A DNA stretch of 64,000 nt from Bacillus massilinigeriensis (GTDB lineage Bacteria > Bacillota > Bacilli > Bacillales > Cytobacillaceae). The position numbers were made by a program, and so were the translations under genes. The stretch is taken from positions 843,671 to 907,670 of the forward strand of contig NZ_LT630004.1 of NCBI RefSeq assembly GCF_900111815.1, written 5' to 3'. Below, piece after piece: positions 1-10,479 of this stretch; position 1 is the first letter of the stretch; every line of letters begins with the position of its first letter. The notes beneath the pieces are model-generated. The model was not told the DNA's origin. It did no database searches and worked only from the letters and a program-made list of their open reading frames with translations.

Positions 1-77
1 GTTGATTGATGAGCACTGGAGATGGTATAACATTGCTCCCGTCGGTAAAAGTTCTGACGTATTCTTCTAGGAACCAT

Positions 78-896
78 ATGCTATATAAACAGAATGTGGG
101 AGGAGAAAAGATTGGGGTAGTCAGGACAAATCATCTTCTGGAAAAGTATTGCAACCAGCCTGAAAAGTTATGTAGGTTATTGCTTCCTTCCTTTAAGAGA
201 AACAGGAATATGTCAGCGTATCAGTATTTAAGAAGTTTTGGAATGTGTAAACCAGGACCAGTTAGCAAAGCCATGTTAAAAAAATTGGAAAAACAAGACT
301 TTTGGAAAAAAACAGATGCATTATATAAGAAGTACAAGAAGAGTTGGAAAGGTCCGGAAATTTCCGTGTTTATATTGCCGATCGATGCTTCCAACAGACG
401 GCTTATGATAGAGGGAAAAGGGAAATCTGGTGTGTCTTTTCCTGATAGGTTATTCCTTTTTCTATCCCCTGAGGTGGAGAGCCTGCAGCTGGAAGCAATT
501 TTTACCCATGAGTATCATCATTCCTGCAGGCTGCAAGCGCAAAAGAAAGACTTATCACAATATACTTTGCTTGATTCCCTGATCATGGAAGGTCTTGCTG
601 AACATACTGCTGAAGAAGCTTGCGGATCAGATCATAGGGCTTCGTGGTGTGAACGACTGAATGAAAACGAATTAGAGTACTATTGGGAAAAGCATATAAA
701 AAAGAATCTTGAAGCCAACAGAGAGAATTTGATCCATGATAAGATATTATTTGGGCAGGGCGGATTTCCTCCGCTGCTAGGTTATACGGTTGGCTATGCT
801 CTTATCAAACAGTTTAAAAAAAATCAACCCCTCACTGTAAAAGATTCCATTGTCCTACCTTCAAGTGTTTTTTACCGTGAAAAGCTTTATTCCTGA
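78..896 (+). CDS. yjaZ: YjaZ-like DUF2268 putative zinc metalloprotease
   Basis: About 270 residues with an HEYHH motif (HExxH-type zinc site) near residue 145, followed about 30 residues later by an EGLAEH segment that could supply the third ligand. This is the arrangement of DUF2268 putative Zn-dependent proteases. No signal peptide is evident. The next genes, yjbA and trpS, follow yjaZ in the same broad region of B. subtilis, which supports the name. The start is uncertain. The frame opens at 6-9, an ATG lies at 78, and a strong GGAGGAG at 100-106 points to an ATT codon at 111. The substrate is unknown. Confidence 0.75.
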   Translation: MLYKQNVGGEKIGVVRTNHLLEKYCNQPEKLCRLLLPSFKRNRNMSAYQYLRSFGMCKPGPVSKAMLKKLEKQDFWKKTDALYKKYKKSWKGPEISVFILPIDASNRRLMIEGKGKSGVSFPDRLFLFLSPEVESLQLEAIFTHEYHHSCRLQAQKKDLSQYTLLDSLIMEGLAEHTAEEACGSDHRASWCERLNENELEYYWEKHIKKNLEANRENLIHDKILFGQGGFPPLLGYTVGYALIKQFKKNQPLTVKDSIVLPSSVFYREKLYS

Positions 897-975
897 ACAT
901 ATCAATTTAGGAATAATTTAACTCTTGCCTGACCATACTGATATAAAAACAGAATGCTGAAGCGAGGGGTTGTCG

Positions 976-1722
976 ATGTTATATCTTCACGATGTTTGGG
1001 TGAACTGGTTCGAGGGGGAGGAAAATGGCTACAATGTATGTCATTTTCATGAGTGGCGAAAAGATGACGGAGTAGAACTTCTTGATCAAGTACCGTTGCT
1101 TAAAATTGAGTCGGTCTTATTCCGATACATTGAAAATGATTTATCTGAATTGCCGCAGCAGCTTCTCGATGATATTTACCGGAAAGCCTTTTTAAGAAAG
1201 AACCATGAGCGGAAGCAGTTAGACCATTGCTTTGTTGCAACAGATGGAACAGGTATTCTTGCTGTAGATACAATAGGGTACAATATTCCAATCAGAAAAA
1301 GCAGACTAATCCCGAGACAGGAACAGCTTGTATACGAAATGGTAGAGAATCAGGAAACAAAAGTTTATCATTTCAATGATCAAAGCGGTTTGAAAGATTT
1401 TCATATTCTGTCGCCTTCACCAGAAGTGATGAGAGGACTCACAAGGAAGGAAAGGCAGCTTAAGCAGTTGTTGTTTATGGCGCTCGATCAGCTTCAATCA
1501 TCCGGAAATACGGCGGAAGTCAGGTATTGGCTAACAGAGTGGTGCCCAGAAAGATATGAAGATATTCAGCAACGGTCATTAGAGCAAGCTTGGGATGAGC
1601 TCTACAATGAAACGAAATTTGGGTGGTCGAGGAAGCACGAAGCTTTCTGTGAAAATATTATTAAAGGCCAGCCTTTTTTTGAAAAGCTCTGGGAAATGGA
1701 GCATGGACCGAAAGTGAATTAA
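976..1722 (+). CDS. yjbA: YjbA, UPF0736 family protein
   Basis: 248-residue soluble protein starting [20 protein letters not shown], the N-terminus characteristic of YjbA/UPF0736, a family confined to Bacillaceae. The ATG at 976 is preferred over the in-frame TTG at 970 because GAGGGG at 964-969 sits six bases upstream of it. It is rich in acidic and aromatic residues and has no membrane segment or known catalytic motif. As in B. subtilis it lies beside trpS, which is convergent here. No function is established for the family and none is proposed. Confidence 0.85.
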   Translation: MLYLHDVWVNWFEGEENGYNVCHFHEWRKDDGVELLDQVPLLKIESVLFRYIENDLSELPQQLLDDIYRKAFLRKNHERKQLDHCFVATDGTGILAVDTIGYNIPIRKSRLIPRQEQLVYEMVENQETKVYHFNDQSGLKDFHILSPSPEVMRGLTRKERQLKQLLFMALDQLQSSGNTAEVRYWLTEWCPERYEDIQQRSLEQAWDELYNETKFGWSRKHEAFCENIIKGQPFFEKLWEMEHGPKVN

Positions 1723-1730
1723 GGGGAAAA

Positions 1731-1762
1731 ACAAGCGCGTTTCCACTTGGAAACGCGCTTGT
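1731..1762. terminator. Bidirectional terminator between yjbA and trpS
   Basis: A 14-bp perfect stem (1731-1744 with 1749-1762) has a four-base loop. A-rich sequence lies on the left and a T-rich run on the right, so it can stop transcription from both convergent genes. Confidence 0.85.
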
Positions 1763-1767
1763 ATTCT

Positions 1768-3056
<1,289 letters not shown>

Positions 3057-3061
3057 AAGAA

Positions 3062-3090
3062 ATTATAATGTTCTCTCACATGTAAATCAA
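3062..3090 (-). promoter_or_regulatory. Sigma-A promoter of the trpS T-box transcript
   Basis: On the minus strand, TTGATT (complement of 3085-3090), a 17-bp spacer and TATAAT (complement of 3062-3067). The predicted start near 3056 gives a leader of the expected T-box length. Confidence 0.7.
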
Positions 3091-3103
3091 GTGTATCTCT
3101 TCC

Positions 3104-3454
3104 TTACCTATAGTAGGCTGCTAATGCGGCAAGCATTAGCAGCAGGTTGAACAATCCGGCCATAGCAAGAGGGAAGTAGTTAAGGGAAACAATTTCTGAA
3201 AGGGGGGTGATTTCCTCTTCTTCTTTTGTTTCTAATTTATTCCGCGACCGAAAAATCACTCTGAAGGAATGGGAGATATTATCGAAGAAGCCGCCTGTTA
3301 CCGTATAAAGCAGAAGTGACAATAATAGCATACCGCCTGCAATATAGAAAGAAAAGTTGATGTAATGCAGCAGCGTAAGCTCTCTCTCCATTGCAAGAGA
3401 TAGCAGGAATACAAGTATTTGCATTGAGACGGTTAAGTAACATATTTTCTTCAT
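3104..3454 (-). CDS. DUF3899-like small membrane protein
   Basis: 116 residues with hydrophobic segments at about residues 4-20, 31-53 and 95-114. A charged cytoplasmic stretch (SRNKLETKEEEE) lies between the second and third. Size and layout resemble DUF3899 membrane proteins of Bacillaceae; this is a family-level resemblance judged by eye. AGAGGA precedes the ATG at 3454. It lies between the trpS leader and the opp promoter and is divergent from opp. Function unknown. Confidence 0.7.
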   Translation of the reverse strand: MKKICYLTVSMQILVFLLSLAMERELTLLHYINFSFYIAGGMLLLSLLLYTVTGGFFDNISHSFRVIFRSRNKLETKEEEEITPLSEIVSLNYFPLAMAGLFNLLLMLAALAAYYR

Positions 3455-3640
3455 TTTCCTCTTCCACCTATAAAATAATTATATTGTTTAAGACTTAACT
3501 CATTAATGTAATCATATATTACAGCTAAACAAAAGGCAGTGAAACCCCTCTTATTGGTTATAAGTCACTATTATAACACACTTTTTTTAACTATCTTTAT
3601 TGCGAATGTTTCAGCTCTGTAAATTTTAGCAGAAAAAATA

Positions 3641-3669
3641 TTGAACATTTTTTTGAGTAAATGTATAAT
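3641..3669 (+). promoter_or_regulatory. Sigma-A promoter of the opp operon
   Basis: TTGAAC (3641-3646), 17-bp spacer, perfect TATAAT (3664-3669), about 50 bp upstream of the oppA start. Confidence 0.75.
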
Positions 3670-3717
3670 AGAGAATGTAAAAAGTTTTCAGAAAAATAAA
3701 TAAAAGGGGGATTACAC

Positions 3718-5400
3718 TTGAAGAAGTCAAAATTATCGTTGTTTTTAGTCCTAACTCTAGTTTTTTCTTTGGTCCTAAGCGCCTGCGGTGGCGGCAAGAA
3801 GGAATCAGGGAGCGGTAGTGAAGGAGAAGGCGAAAGCAGCGCAAAACAGGAAATCAAAATCCTTGATTCTTCCGAGATTCCAACAATGGATACAAGTCTT
3901 GCGGAAGGTTCAACTAGTTTCACTTACATTGCAAACGTAGGTGAGGGGCTTTACCGCCTGAACAAAGACCATAAGCCAGTTCCGGCGATGGCAGAAGGCA
4001 AACCGAAAATTTCTGAAGATAAGAAAGTTTACACTTTCAAACTTCGTGATGCTAAATGGTCGAATGGCGATCCTGTAACAGCAGACGATTTTGTCTATGC
4101 ATGGCAGCGTGCAATTGATCCAAAGACTGCTTCTCCTTACGGTCCATACATGATGGATGGGAAGATCAAGGGAGCAAAAGAAATCACTGAAGCAGGTGCT
4201 GCAAGCAAAGAGTATGACCTAAACACTCTTGGTATAAAAGCAATCGATGATAAGACGCTAGAAGTAACACTTGAGCAACCTTTCGTATTCTGGGAAGACT
4301 TGTTCGCATTCCCTACTTTCTATCCAATTAACAAGAAATTCGTTGAAGAAAAAGGCGAAAAATATGCAAGCAATGCTGAAAACCTTCTATACAATGGTCC
4401 TTTCAAGCTGACAAAGTGGGAAGGAACGGACGCTACTGACTGGGTATTGGAAAAGAACGAAAATTACTGGGATGCAAAGAACGTAAAGCTTGAGAAAATC
4501 TCTGTAAACGTTGTTAAAGATTCCAACTCTGCAGTAAACGCTTTTGAAGCAGGCGAAACTGATATGACAGGTCTTCTTTCTTCCGATATCGTGCCGCAAT
4601 ACGAGGGAGATGACAGAATGGTCAGCTGGCTTGAGCCAACTGTATTCTGGCTGAAGATGAACCAGCAAAACGAAGCACTGAAAAATGTTAACATCCGTAA
4701 AGCAATTGCACAAGGATTCAATAAAGAAGATCTTGCTAAGAGCATCTTGAACAATGGATCGATTGCTGCAAACTTTATGGTTCCTAAAGATTTTGTAGAA
4801 TTTGAAGGAAAAGATTTCCGTGAGAAGCATGGCGATCTAATCAAGTACGATCCGAAAGCTGCTAAAGAAGCATGGGAAAAAGGTTTGAAAGAGCTTGGTG
4901 TGGACAAACTTGAAATTCGCTACCTTGGTGGAGACACTGAAGCAGCGAAGAAAACTGACTCTTACATGAAGAACCAGCTAGAAAAGAATCTTCCAGGTTT
5001 AACAGTTAAGCTTGAGAGCGTTCCTTTCGCTGTACGTCTTGAGCGTGACAATTCTCAAAACTATGACCTTCAGTTTGCAGGATGGGGACCTGACTACGGT
5101 AACGCTATTTCCTTCACAGACCTTTGGTTGACTGGCGGAGGAAGCAACCGTATGGACTACTCTAATCCTAAATATGATGAGCTGATCAAGAAAGCTCAAA
5201 CCGATTATGCTACAAAGCCGAAAGAAAACTGGGAAGCTCAGCAGGAAGCTGAAAGAATCATGATTCAGGAAGATGCAGGTATTGCGCCGGTTTATCAACG
5301 TGGTGCCAATATCCTTCTAAATCCTAACGTTAAAGGTCTTGCAATCTATAACTATGGTCCTGACTATGCATTCCAGTGGGTTGAAGTAAAAGGCGAATAA
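3718..5400 (+). CDS. oppA: Oligopeptide ABC transporter substrate-binding lipoprotein OppA
   Basis: 560-residue extracellular peptide-binding lipoprotein (SBP family 5). It has a lipoprotein signal peptide with lipobox LSAC (Cys at about 23) and a Gly/Ser/Glu-rich linker. Hallmarks of OppA/DppA proteins are seen in AKWSNGDPVTADDFVYAW (residues about 117-134). Translation starts at TTG 3718 behind a GGGGG ribosome binding site; other starts are too far from it. It is first gene of oppABCDF and is separated from oppB by a strong hairpin. It delivers peptides to the OppBC channel; in Bacillus Opp also imports signalling peptides. Confidence 0.95.
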   Translation: MKKSKLSLFLVLTLVFSLVLSACGGGKKESGSGSEGEGESSAKQEIKILDSSEIPTMDTSLAEGSTSFTYIANVGEGLYRLNKDHKPVPAMAEGKPKISEDKKVYTFKLRDAKWSNGDPVTADDFVYAWQRAIDPKTASPYGPYMMDGKIKGAKEITEAGAASKEYDLNTLGIKAIDDKTLEVTLEQPFVFWEDLFAFPTFYPINKKFVEEKGEKYASNAENLLYNGPFKLTKWEGTDATDWVLEKNENYWDAKNVKLEKISVNVVKDSNSAVNAFEAGETDMTGLLSSDIVPQYEGDDRMVSWLEPTVFWLKMNQQNEALKNVNIRKAIAQGFNKEDLAKSILNNGSIAANFMVPKDFVEFEGKDFREKHGDLIKYDPKAAKEAWEKGLKELGVDKLEIRYLGGDTEAAKKTDSYMKNQLEKNLPGLTVKLESVPFAVRLERDNSQNYDLQFAGWGPDYGNAISFTDLWLTGGGSNRMDYSNPKYDELIKKAQTDYATKPKENWEAQQEAERIMIQEDAGIAPVYQRGANILLNPNVKGLAIYNYGPDYAFQWVEVKGE

Positions 5401-5436
5401 TAATTGTTCTCGCAAAGCTAATAATCTTGTTAGTCA

Positions 5437-5470
5437 AAAGAGAGTATATTCGAAAATATACTCTCTTTTT
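5437..5470 (+). terminator. oppA-oppB intercistronic hairpin
   Basis: A perfect AAAGAGAGTATATT / AATATACTCTCTTT stem around a CGA-containing loop is followed by T residues. It probably acts as a partial terminator or 3'-end stabiliser, leaving more oppA than oppBCDF message. Confidence 0.75.
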
Positions 5471-5528
5471 CCCTGTAAGCAAAGTGTCGGAAAATAGCAA
5501 ATATTGAAATAATATAGGAGGTGTACAT

Positions 5529-6458
5529 ATGGGAAAATACTTGGCCAAAAGGGTCCTCTATATGTTTATCACTCTTTTTCTCATAGCTTCCCTGACTTTC
5601 TTCCTCATGAAGATTATCCCGGGAACCCCATTTGCAAGTGCAAATAAACTATCGCCGCAGCAAGTGGAAATTATGAAAGCGAAGTACGGGCTCGATAAAC
5701 CTGTACCGGTACAGTATGTTACGTATTTAGGAAAGCTTGCGAAGGGAGATTTGGGTATTTCCTTCCAATTTAACAATACACCAGTAACTGATTTGATGAT
5801 AAAGCGTCTCGGCCCTTCTGCCCAATTAGGATTTCAGGCAGTATTCTTTGGAACAATTGTGGGATTGCTGCTCGGCGTATTTGCAGCATTGCGGCAAAAT
5901 ACATGGGTGGACTATGGTGCTACATTCCTTGCGGTACTGGGGAAATCGATTCCAAATTTCGTGTTTGCAGGTTTAATGCAGTATTATATTGGCGTTAAGC
6001 TTGGCCTGCTTCCAGTTCTCTTTTGGAAGGGATTCGAATACACCATTATGCCGACAATCGCGCTTTCCATGTTCCCGATAGCAATTGCAGCGCGGTTCAT
6101 GAGGACAGAAATGATTGAAGTGCTTGGCACTGACTATATTACTCTCGCAAAAGCAAAAGGTGCAAGCTTCTTTGAAATCGCTTTTAAGCATGCATTGCGC
6201 AACGCTTTAATACCACTTATCACGGTGCTCGGTCCGCTTACGATTTCGTTGATGACCGGTTCTCTTGTAATTGAACAGATTTTTGCAATTCCTGGACTTG
6301 GTGAACAGTTTGTAAAAGCGGTCAATGTGAACGACTATCCTGTCATCATGGGGACAACCTTGCTGTTTGCATTCTTGTTTGTTGTTGTCATCCTTATCGT
6401 AGATATCCTCTACGGAATCATCGATCCGCGGATCAGGCTGTCAGGAGGTAGCAAATAA
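5529..6458 (+). CDS. oppB: Oligopeptide ABC transporter permease OppB
   Basis: 309-residue inner-membrane permease with about six transmembrane helices; the first spans residues 10-30. The EAA-loop region near residues 215-235 (FKHALRNALIPLITVLGP) contacts the ATPases. Length is typical of OppB/DppB. Start ATG 5529 has AGGAGG about eight bases upstream. The stop codon overlaps the ATG of oppC, indicating coupled translation. Confidence 0.95.
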   Translation: MGKYLAKRVLYMFITLFLIASLTFFLMKIIPGTPFASANKLSPQQVEIMKAKYGLDKPVPVQYVTYLGKLAKGDLGISFQFNNTPVTDLMIKRLGPSAQLGFQAVFFGTIVGLLLGVFAALRQNTWVDYGATFLAVLGKSIPNFVFAGLMQYYIGVKLGLLPVLFWKGFEYTIMPTIALSMFPIAIAARFMRTEMIEVLGTDYITLAKAKGASFFEIAFKHALRNALIPLITVLGPLTISLMTGSLVIEQIFAIPGLGEQFVKAVNVNDYPVIMGTTLLFAFLFVVVILIVDILYGIIDPRIRLSGGSK

Positions 6459-7486
6459 TGGATAGATCAGACATCAAAATTCCTAAGGATCGCTTTCGGC
6501 CCGCTGTTATTGATTCCTCGAAAAGTGAAGAAATCAACAAGCCAAGTCTGAATTTTTGGCAGGATGCATGGCTTCGCGTAAGAAAAAATAAAGGCGCAAT
6601 CGCCAGTATGGTCATCATGTTGATAGTTGTTTTGCTAGCGTTTATTGGCCCTCTTATTAGCGGAAAAAGCTTTAGTGAACAAACAGTTTCCCATAATCAC
6701 CTTCCACCAAGAGTCCAAGGTCTAGAGAATATAAGCTGGCTTCCTTTTGATGGAACAGAAGTCAACAGGGCAGGAAAAGAAATCAATGTATACGAGCAAA
6801 AAGGCATTGACGAGTACTACTGGTTTGGTACGGATGCACTTGGCCGTGATATTTTTACCCGCGTATGGAAAGGTACGCAAATCTCTCTATTAATTGCCTT
6901 TCTCGCTGCAACAATTGACTTGATCGTCGGGGTTTCGTACGGGGCAATTTCCGGCTACTTTGGCGGAAGGCTTGATAATATTATGCAGCGGATTACGGAG
7001 GTCTTGATTGGTATTCCAACACTTGTTGTCGTAATTCTTATGATACTCGTACTCGATCCAGGTATCATCTCCATAGCGGTCGCGCTCTCTGTAACAGGAT
7101 GGGTAGGAATGGCAAGGGTGGTACGTGCCCAGGTGCTGAAAGTAAAGGAGCAGGAATTCGTACTTGCTTCCCGTACATTGGGTAATTCCCATAAATCTAT
7201 TATTTACAAACATATTTTGCCTAACCTGGCCGGCGTCATTATTATCAACACTATGTTTTCAATTCCAAACGCGATTTTCTTCGAAGCTTTCTTAAGCTTC
7301 ATCGGACTTGGTCTGCAGGATCCACAAGCATCGCTGGGAACCCTTGTTAATGAAGGATTCAAAGTGTTGAGGTTGCATCCGCATGAAATGATTGTGCCTG
7401 CAGCAGTCATCAGTATTCTCATGATAACTTTCAATATGCTGGCAGACGGATTGAGAGATGCTCTGGATCCGAAAATGCGCGACTAA
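6458..7486 (+). CDS. oppC: Oligopeptide ABC transporter permease OppC
   Basis: 342-residue permease. It has a cytoplasmic N-terminal tail, a first helix at about residues 45-65, an extracytoplasmic domain, then five helices (DppC/OppC type). The EAA-type loop is seen in YKHILPNLAGVIIINTMF. It starts on the last base of oppB and forms the membrane channel with OppB. Confidence 0.95.
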   Translation: MDRSDIKIPKDRFRPAVIDSSKSEEINKPSLNFWQDAWLRVRKNKGAIASMVIMLIVVLLAFIGPLISGKSFSEQTVSHNHLPPRVQGLENISWLPFDGTEVNRAGKEINVYEQKGIDEYYWFGTDALGRDIFTRVWKGTQISLLIAFLAATIDLIVGVSYGAISGYFGGRLDNIMQRITEVLIGIPTLVVVILMILVLDPGIISIAVALSVTGWVGMARVVRAQVLKVKEQEFVLASRTLGNSHKSIIYKHILPNLAGVIIINTMFSIPNAIFFEAFLSFIGLGLQDPQASLGTLVNEGFKVLRLHPHEMIVPAAVISILMITFNMLADGLRDALDPKMRD

Positions 7487-7503
7487 GAAAGCAGGTGGAC
7501 AGA

Positions 7504-8538
7504 ATGACAAATATTTTAGAAGTTAAAGATTTGAATATCTCATTCCATACGTTTGCAGGGGAAGTAAAAGCAATTAGAGGCGTTAACTTCGAACTGAAAA
7601 AGGGGGAGACACTTGCGATTGTCGGTGAATCAGGTTCCGGGAAATCTGTTACGACGAAGGCAATCATGAAACTCCTTCCCCCGAACAATTCTGAGATAAA
7701 AAAAGGGCAGATACTTTTCGACGGTAAAGACTTAACAAATCTGACTGATCGTCAAATGCAAAAAATACGCGGTAAGGATATATCGATGATATTCCAGGAT
7801 CCAATGACGTCGTTGAATCCAACAATGACGATTGGAAAGCAAATCATGGAGCCGCTTATTAGGCACCAAAATATGAGTAAAGCTGCGGCAACGGAGAGAT
7901 CCTTACAGCTATTGCGTCTTGTTGGAATTCCGAAGCCAGAGCAAAGAATCAAACAATACCCCCACCAATTCTCGGGTGGGATGAGACAAAGGGTTGTCAT
8001 AGCCATTGCGCTAGCTTGCAATCCAAAGGTGCTTATTGCCGATGAGCCGACAACCGCTCTAGACGTTACAATCCAAGCGCAAATTCTTGAACTAATGAAG
8101 GATTTGCAGAACAAGATTGAAACATCGATCATTTTTATTACACATGATCTTGGTGTTGTCGCTAACGTAGCAGACCGTGTTGCCGTCATGTATGGAGGCA
8201 AAATAATTGAAATCGGAACGGTAGATGAAGTGTTTTATAATCCGCAGCATCCATATACATGGGGCCTTATCAGTTCTATGCCAAGCCTTGATGCAAGGGA
8301 TGAAGAGCTTTATGCTATCCCGGGAACGCCTCCAAACTTGCTTCACCCGCCAAAGGGCGATGCGTTTGCACCGAGGAATGAATATGCAATGCAAATCGAC
8401 CTGGAAGAAGAACCTCCTATGTTTAAGGTATCTGACACTCATTATGCTGCTACATGGTTGCTGCATCCTGATGCTCCAAAAGTTGAGCCGCCTGCAGCAG
8501 TAGTGAAGAGAATGCAGAAATTTTCCGGTACGAAATAA
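7504..8538 (+). CDS. oppD: Oligopeptide ABC transporter ATPase OppD
   Basis: 344-residue ABC ATPase. Walker A GESGSGKS is near residue 40, the signature FSGGMRQR near 155 and Walker B VLIADEPTTALD near 175. The C-terminal oligopeptide/dipeptide extension (HPYTWGLISSMPSL and onward) lacks the cysteine-rich iron-sulphur segment of some OppDs. ATG 7504 is preferred over GTG 7495 because AGGTGG lies just upstream of it. It energises peptide import as a heterodimer with OppF. Confidence 0.95.
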   Translation: MTNILEVKDLNISFHTFAGEVKAIRGVNFELKKGETLAIVGESGSGKSVTTKAIMKLLPPNNSEIKKGQILFDGKDLTNLTDRQMQKIRGKDISMIFQDPMTSLNPTMTIGKQIMEPLIRHQNMSKAAATERSLQLLRLVGIPKPEQRIKQYPHQFSGGMRQRVVIAIALACNPKVLIADEPTTALDVTIQAQILELMKDLQNKIETSIIFITHDLGVVANVADRVAVMYGGKIIEIGTVDEVFYNPQHPYTWGLISSMPSLDARDEELYAIPGTPPNLLHPPKGDAFAPRNEYAMQIDLEEEPPMFKVSDTHYAATWLLHPDAPKVEPPAAVVKRMQKFSGTK

Positions 8539-8558
8539 TGGAGCGGGAGGGCAGGAGC

Positions 8559-9500
8559 ATGCAAAAAAAGGAAAAATTGCTTGAAATAAGGAACTTAAAA
8601 CAATATTTTAATATTGGAAAACCGAATGAGGTAAAAGCCATAGATGGAATCTCTTTCGATATTTATAAAGGCGAAACTCTTGGACTTGTTGGTGAATCAG
8701 GCTGTGGGAAATCGACTACAGGCAGGACTATCATCCGTTTGTATGATGCTACAGAGGGCGATGTTTTCTTCAAGGGAGAAAGTGTCCATGGAAAAAAATC
8801 CCGTTCGGAACTGAAAAAGTTCAATCGCAGTATCCAAATGATTTTTCAGGATCCTTATGCCTCTCTCAATCCGAGGATGAAGGTATCCGATATCATTGCT
8901 GAAGGCATTGATATTCACAACTTAGCTAGGAACGGGAAGGAACGGATGGAACAAGTATATTCCCTTTTAGAAACTGTCGGTTTAAACAGGGAACATGCTA
9001 ACAGATATCCGCATGAATTCTCCGGAGGACAACGGCAAAGGATTGGGATTGCAAGGGCGCTTGCCGTTCAACCAGAATTTATCATTGCAGACGAACCTAT
9101 ATCCGCGTTGGACGTTTCCATTCAGGCGCAGGTTGTCAATTTGATGAAAAAACTGCAACATGAAAAAGGTCTGACCTATTTGTTTATTGCCCATGACCTC
9201 TCGATGGTTAAATACATTAGTGACCGAATCGGTGTCATGTATTTCGGGAAATTGGTGGAGCTTGCTCCAGCAGAGGAGCTTTATAGCAATCCGCTCCATC
9301 CATATACACAATCACTGTTATCAGCTATTCCGCTTCCTGATCCGGAATTTGAGCGGACTAGACGAAGGAAGACATACGACCCATCGAGTCACCAGTACGC
9401 TGATCATGAAGAAGTAATAATGAGGGAAGTGAAGCCAGGACACTTTGTACATTGCTCTGAGCAAGAGCTAAAAAAATACCAGGCACAATATAAGAGCTAA
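8559..9500 (+). CDS. oppF: Oligopeptide ABC transporter ATPase OppF
   Basis: 313-residue ABC ATPase with Walker A GESGCGKS, signature FSGGQRQRIGIARAL and Walker B FIIADEPISALD. The C-terminal extension ends with a cysteine (GHFVHCSEQE), common in OppF/DppF. An in-frame ATG at 8538 overlaps the oppD stop, but GGGAGG at 8545-8550 fits ATG 8559 better. It is the last gene of the operon and is followed directly by a terminator. Confidence 0.95.
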   Translation: MQKKEKLLEIRNLKQYFNIGKPNEVKAIDGISFDIYKGETLGLVGESGCGKSTTGRTIIRLYDATEGDVFFKGESVHGKKSRSELKKFNRSIQMIFQDPYASLNPRMKVSDIIAEGIDIHNLARNGKERMEQVYSLLETVGLNREHANRYPHEFSGGQRQRIGIARALAVQPEFIIADEPISALDVSIQAQVVNLMKKLQHEKGLTYLFIAHDLSMVKYISDRIGVMYFGKLVELAPAEELYSNPLHPYTQSLLSAIPLPDPEFERTRRRKTYDPSSHQYADHEEVIMREVKPGHFVHCSEQELKKYQAQYKS

Positions 9501-9530
9501 AAAAACGATCTCATTTGAGATCGTTTTTTT
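9499..9530 (+). terminator. opp operon terminator
   Basis: Inverted repeat AAAAAACGATCTCA / TGAGATCGTTTTTT beginning at the oppF stop codon. It is palindromic with A and T runs, so it can also serve the opposing small gene at 9584-9769. Confidence 0.9.
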
Positions 9531-9583
9531 TATGAAAAATGTTTAATGATTATTAAATAGGGAAAACATTTTTATGTAGCAAA

Positions 9584-9769
9584 TTATCTTTTCTGTCCTC
9601 CGACTGTTTTCCACCCAGTTTGCATTTTGTCTGACTTGCCCTTAAACTCGGATTTGCGTTTGCCACCAAATAAAGTTTCTCCAATGCCATTTGTAAAAAC
9701 ACCCATTAGCGCGGTCATGCCGATCACCAGCAAAGCAACAATCATCAAATCTGCAATATAATCACCCAT
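9584..9769 (-). CDS. Small single-pass membrane protein
   Basis: 61 residues starting MGDYIADLMIVALLVIGM, with one hydrophobic helix (residues about 6-26) and a basic, glycine-rich tail (FGGKRKSEFKGKSDK). The ATG at 9769 has AAAGGGGG upstream; the longer frame to 9814 has no ribosome binding site. It sits between opp and yjbC, where B. subtilis also has a small gene. Not assigned to a family; function unknown. Confidence 0.65.
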   Translation of the reverse strand: MGDYIADLMIVALLVIGMTALMGVFTNGIGETLFGGKRKSEFKGKSDKMQTGWKTVGGQKR

Positions 9770-9909
9770 TAATATTGCCCCCTTTAATGTGAAGATAAGA
9801 ATCACGTTATCCATGTCTCCATTATTATTTTATCGGATTGGCAACGCATTTGGAAGTGTGAAAGTACTGCGTCGGGATATGAAAGATAAAGAAGGAAGGG
9901 AGCAATTCT

Positions 9910-10479
9910 ATGCATTGGTACGATAAATTGAATCAATATTTCCCGGTAGAGGAAATGAAGTCCCAGGAACATATGGAAGCATTGCTAAAGGAATATCCTC
10001 AGGTTTATCGCAAGGATGAAGGACAAAATCATGTCTTAATGTATGTAGAGATGGATAGTTTCATCTTTGTAGACTACCTGTTTGTTTCGAAAAATGCTAG
10101 AGGGCAGCGTCTTGGCCATAAGCTGCTTACTCGCCTGAAAGAAAAAGGAAAGCCAATCATTCTGGAAGTGGAGCCAATCAGCGAGGATGATATGGATACG
10201 GAGAAGCGCCTCCGGTTTTATAAAAGGGAGGATTTCCATCATGCCAGTTCTATTCGATATTCAAGGCGTTCCCTTGCAACGGAGGAAATTAACAGAATGG
10301 AGATTCTTTACTGGACACCAGGGGAGAAAGATGAAAAAGCAATATATGAAGCAGTGAAAACAACTTACAAAATGATTCATACATTTAAGGATAAAGAGCT
10401 ATATGGAGCTACCTATGATGCTGTAGATAAAGTTGTTACAATAAAAACCCCTGAGTGGAACCTGCTAGAAGAGGTATAA
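9910..10479 (+). CDS. yjbC: YjbC, GNAT-family acetyltransferase
   Basis: 189 residues with a GNAT core. The acetyl-CoA-binding loop is recognisable in SKNARGQRLGHKLLTRL (residues about 61-77, R/QxxG/A type). Substrate unknown. Start ATG 9910 has GGAAGGGAG upstream. It lies just upstream of spx, as in B. subtilis, where yjbC and spx can be cotranscribed. Here a 422-bp gap with its own promoter separates them. Confidence 0.85.
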   Translation: MHWYDKLNQYFPVEEMKSQEHMEALLKEYPQVYRKDEGQNHVLMYVEMDSFIFVDYLFVSKNARGQRLGHKLLTRLKEKGKPIILEVEPISEDDMDTEKRLRFYKREDFHHASSIRYSRRSLATEEINRMEILYWTPGEKDEKAIYEAVKTTYKMIHTFKDKELYGATYDAVDKVVTIKTPEWNLLEEV

